Positions 35,143 through 36,747 of a stretch of 36,747 nucleotides of DNA are shown piece by piece. The translations under genes and the position numbers were made by a program. Where the stretch lies: positions 1 to 36,747 of the forward strand of contig CANMVX010000037.1 of assembly GCA_947501115.1 (NCBI GenBank), given 5' to 3'. The DNA is from Haliscomenobacteraceae bacterium (GTDB lineage: Bacteria; Bacteroidota; Bacteroidia; Chitinophagales; Saprospiraceae). Below the pieces are notes generated by a model. It saw nothing but the letters and a program-made list of their open reading frames with translations. It was not told the origin of the DNA and did not search any database. How positions within the stretch are numbered: the stretch's first letter is position 1; each line of letters starts with the position of its first letter.

Positions 35143-36276
35143 TTAGAAATCGGGACAATACACTGATTTTTTAGTATTTCCGAGTATTTTGTATTGCAGG
35201 CTAAATTCGAAGGCACCCTGACCATTTGAAGCGGCTCTTAGTGGTGAAACGTTAACATCGTAACTGAAACCGAGACTCATATCATTGAAATCGAAACGTG
35301 CAGATAGAATAGCTGCATCGACGAGTACACCACCTGCCGTTGCGGCAACGTTACCGGTTGTTCCATTATCTTTGGAAGAGATACGAGCCCAGACACCTAA
35401 TTGAAAAGCCTGATATTCCCCGGGATTATCATTTAGGGTAAAACGAAAACTATTACCTCCATTCACCTGAAAAGCGGGACCTTGTTTCATATAAATGATA
35501 CCCGGAAGAACGCCTAAATTTTGAGCAACGGGAAATTCTCCTCCTGCGTGAACGGTAATTCTGGTAAAAATCAAATCGGTATTTCTAACATTAACACCTG
35601 CGACATTAGTGCTTGAAAATGCCTGATTTGGTCTATTTAAATGGTGGTAAGCTCCCCCAATATAATAATTTGTATTTTTATTTAAAACATTAAACCAAAG
35701 GAGACCAGCGGCCATGTCGGCGAATATAAAATTATCTATATTGAAACCAGTTTCGTTTGAACTTATTGTCGGATCAAAACCACCGGAACCATTGTGCTGG
35801 GTTCCCCAACGTAGATTCAAGAAATCTATACTTCGTTGAGCTGCCCCACCTTCTGCGCCAACCACCACATAACTTGCTTTATCGCGATAGCCCCCAATTT
35901 TTTTGCTATAGGAAAAGGATAACTTACCTGTTTGGGTAGCGAAGCCGGCATCGCCCGCCTTATCTCCCCAAACGGTGCCACCCACACCAAAGAAATCATT
36001 TCGTCCAACGGCAAATCGCTGGTCATAAGAAACGGAATAGGTACGAAACGATTTATCTCTTAAAACACTGGCCCACTGATTTCTATAATTTCCTGTAAGT
36101 CGAACATTGCCATTCATGACACCGGTCATTGCAGGATTCAAATTCAGAGGGGACATATAGAACTGGGAGAAGTGAATATCCTGGCTATTCAGGTTAAACA
36201 CAACAAAGCACAACACAACTACAACCACTCCGCGGATATATCTCTGCACCCCAGAGTTTGCTGAATTTATGGCCAT
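35143..36276 (-). CDS. PorP/SprF family T9SS outer-membrane protein
   Basis: A 377-residue protein with an N-terminal signal (hydrophobic 14-30, ending NLNSQ). The PorP/SprF signature follows directly: QDIHFSQFYMSPLNLNPAMTGVMNG (about 32-56). The rest is a predicted beta-barrel with many alternating aromatic strands. PorP is needed for T9SS function, and SprF-type members are needed for export of particular type-B cargo such as SprB. Genomes often carry several copies, each next to its own cargo; no large cargo gene is adjacent here, so its partner may be one of the two type-B proteins in the window or lie elsewhere. A CTTAGCACTGCCTAAG dyad stands about 30-45 bases upstream. Confidence 0.88.
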   Translation of the reverse strand: MAINSANSGVQRYIRGVVVVVLCFVVFNLNSQDIHFSQFYMSPLNLNPAMTGVMNGNVRLTGNYRNQWASVLRDKSFRTYSVSYDQRFAVGRNDFFGVGGTVWGDKAGDAGFATQTGKLSFSYSKKIGGYRDKASYVVVGAEGGAAQRSIDFLNLRWGTQHNGSGGFDPTISSNETGFNIDNFIFADMAAGLLWFNVLNKNTNYYIGGAYHHLNRPNQAFSSTNVAGVNVRNTDLIFTRITVHAGGEFPVAQNLGVLPGIIYMKQGPAFQVNGGNSFRFTLNDNPGEYQAFQLGVWARISSKDNGTTGNVAATAGGVLVDAAILSARFDFNDMSLGFSYDVNVSPLRAASNGQGAFEFSLQYKILGNTKKSVYCPDF

Positions 36277-36394
36277 TAATATATTTTTAAAGATTGATAA
36301 TTCTTAGGCAGTGCTAAGTTAAAAAAAGTAATGATTTAACGAAAGGCCCAGCGTCAATATTGCCTATTTAATTCATATAAAATGGTAAAAAATG

Positions 36395-36433
36395 AAAAAA
36401 AGTTCTGATATAACTTGATATCAGAACTTTTTT
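36395..36433 (-). terminator. Terminator of rpsT
   Basis: GTTCTGATA (36402-36410) pairs with TATCAGAAC (36419-36427) around an 8-base loop, flanked by seven A on the left and six T on the right, so it works in both directions. It lies 24 bases past the rpsT stop codon and separates it from the PorP/SprF gene on the same strand. Confidence 0.88.
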
Positions 36434-36456
36434 ATTCACTCTAAAAAACTAAAATA

Positions 36457-36714
36457 CTATTTAGCTAAACCGTTAACGAAACGAGTTAACTTACCTTTCA
36501 GGTTCGCCGCTTTATTTTTGTGCCAGGTATTTGATTTCGATAATTTATCAATCATCTGCACTACTTTGCCTAGGAAAGAACCAGCTTCAGCTGATTCGGA
36601 CATGTGACGAAGCTTCTTTATAGCAGAACGAGCGGACTTCTTATAGTACCTGTTTTGTAAACGGCGCTTAGCATTTTGACGTATGCGTTTTGCAGCAGAT
36701 TTATGATTTGCCAT
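36457..36714 (-). CDS. rpsT: 30S ribosomal protein S20
   Basis: S20 binds 16S rRNA early in assembly of the small subunit. The 85-residue basic protein begins MANHKSAAKRIRQNAKRRLQ, the standard family start, and continues with helices SARSAIKKLRHM and a basic C-terminus. It stands alone, as rpsT usually does, with its own terminator. Its promoter is at or beyond the right edge of the window; the last 33 bases give no TAnnTTTG on the minus strand. Confidence 0.96.
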   Translation of the reverse strand: MANHKSAAKRIRQNAKRRLQNRYYKKSARSAIKKLRHMSESAEAGSFLGKVVQMIDKLSKSNTWHKNKAANLKGKLTRFVNGLAK

Positions 36715-36747
36715 GGCTATATTTTTTTAACATTTTAATCGAAGGGC

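Overview
The window looks like chromosomal DNA of a Bacteroidota bacterium, most likely of the Saprospiria/Chitinophagia side of the phylum. The reasons are Bacteroidota-type promoters (TTG or TTTG, about 20 bases, then TAnnTTTG) in front of many genes, several type IX secretion (T9SS) parts and cargo proteins, a SprB-like giant adhesin, and a fabH-efp-accB-accC cluster. Base composition is A+T-rich and even throughout. There is no integrase, transposase, phage gene or CRISPR array. The lineage call is inference from gene content and promoter style.

Left part (1-8.8 kb). The left edge cuts the 5' end of a 16S rRNA gene read leftward. Behind it lies a block of about 110-base tandem repeats, each carrying a near-identical rRNA promoter. 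serC and a YgjP-type metallohydrolase gene run rightward and converge on a ribosomal operon (rpsF-rpsR-rplI) across a terminator hairpin. Next come two tandem paralogues encoding secreted MORN-repeat proteins with a caspase-like protease domain. A gene-poor stretch then holds a strange 159-nt tRNA-like RNA gene with its own promoter. A DUF819 membrane protein gene follows.

Middle part (8.8-23.2 kb, all rightward). lspA and a sodium/solute symporter precede fabH, efp, accB and accC (start of fatty-acid synthesis plus EF-P). An MsbA-like ABC exporter, a T9SS type-A cargo protein, a thioredoxin-like/SPOR protein and a 1553-residue SprB-like adhesin with a type-B sorting domain come next.

Right part (23.2-36.7 kb). 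A LamG-domain cargo protein with a type-B sorting domain and a YbaB-family gene run leftward. tatC and a small membrane protein run rightward and converge on porX, the T9SS response regulator with a PglZ domain. An HD phosphohydrolase, a multi-spanning membrane protein, purQ and a DsbD-like reductase run rightward. A lone biotin carrier protein, two small membrane proteins (one AtpZ-like), a bactofilin, a PorP/SprF family outer-membrane protein and rpsT run leftward.

How the parts fit. PorX, the PorP/SprF protein and three sorting-domain proteins belong to T9SS export and surface display. LspA, TatC, the DsbD-like protein and the ABC exporter serve the envelope. Most of the rest is housekeeping. 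The least ordinary items are the giant-variable-arm tRNA-like RNA, the secreted MORN-caspase pair, an EF-P with arginine at its modification tip, and a few strong hairpins inside or between genes.
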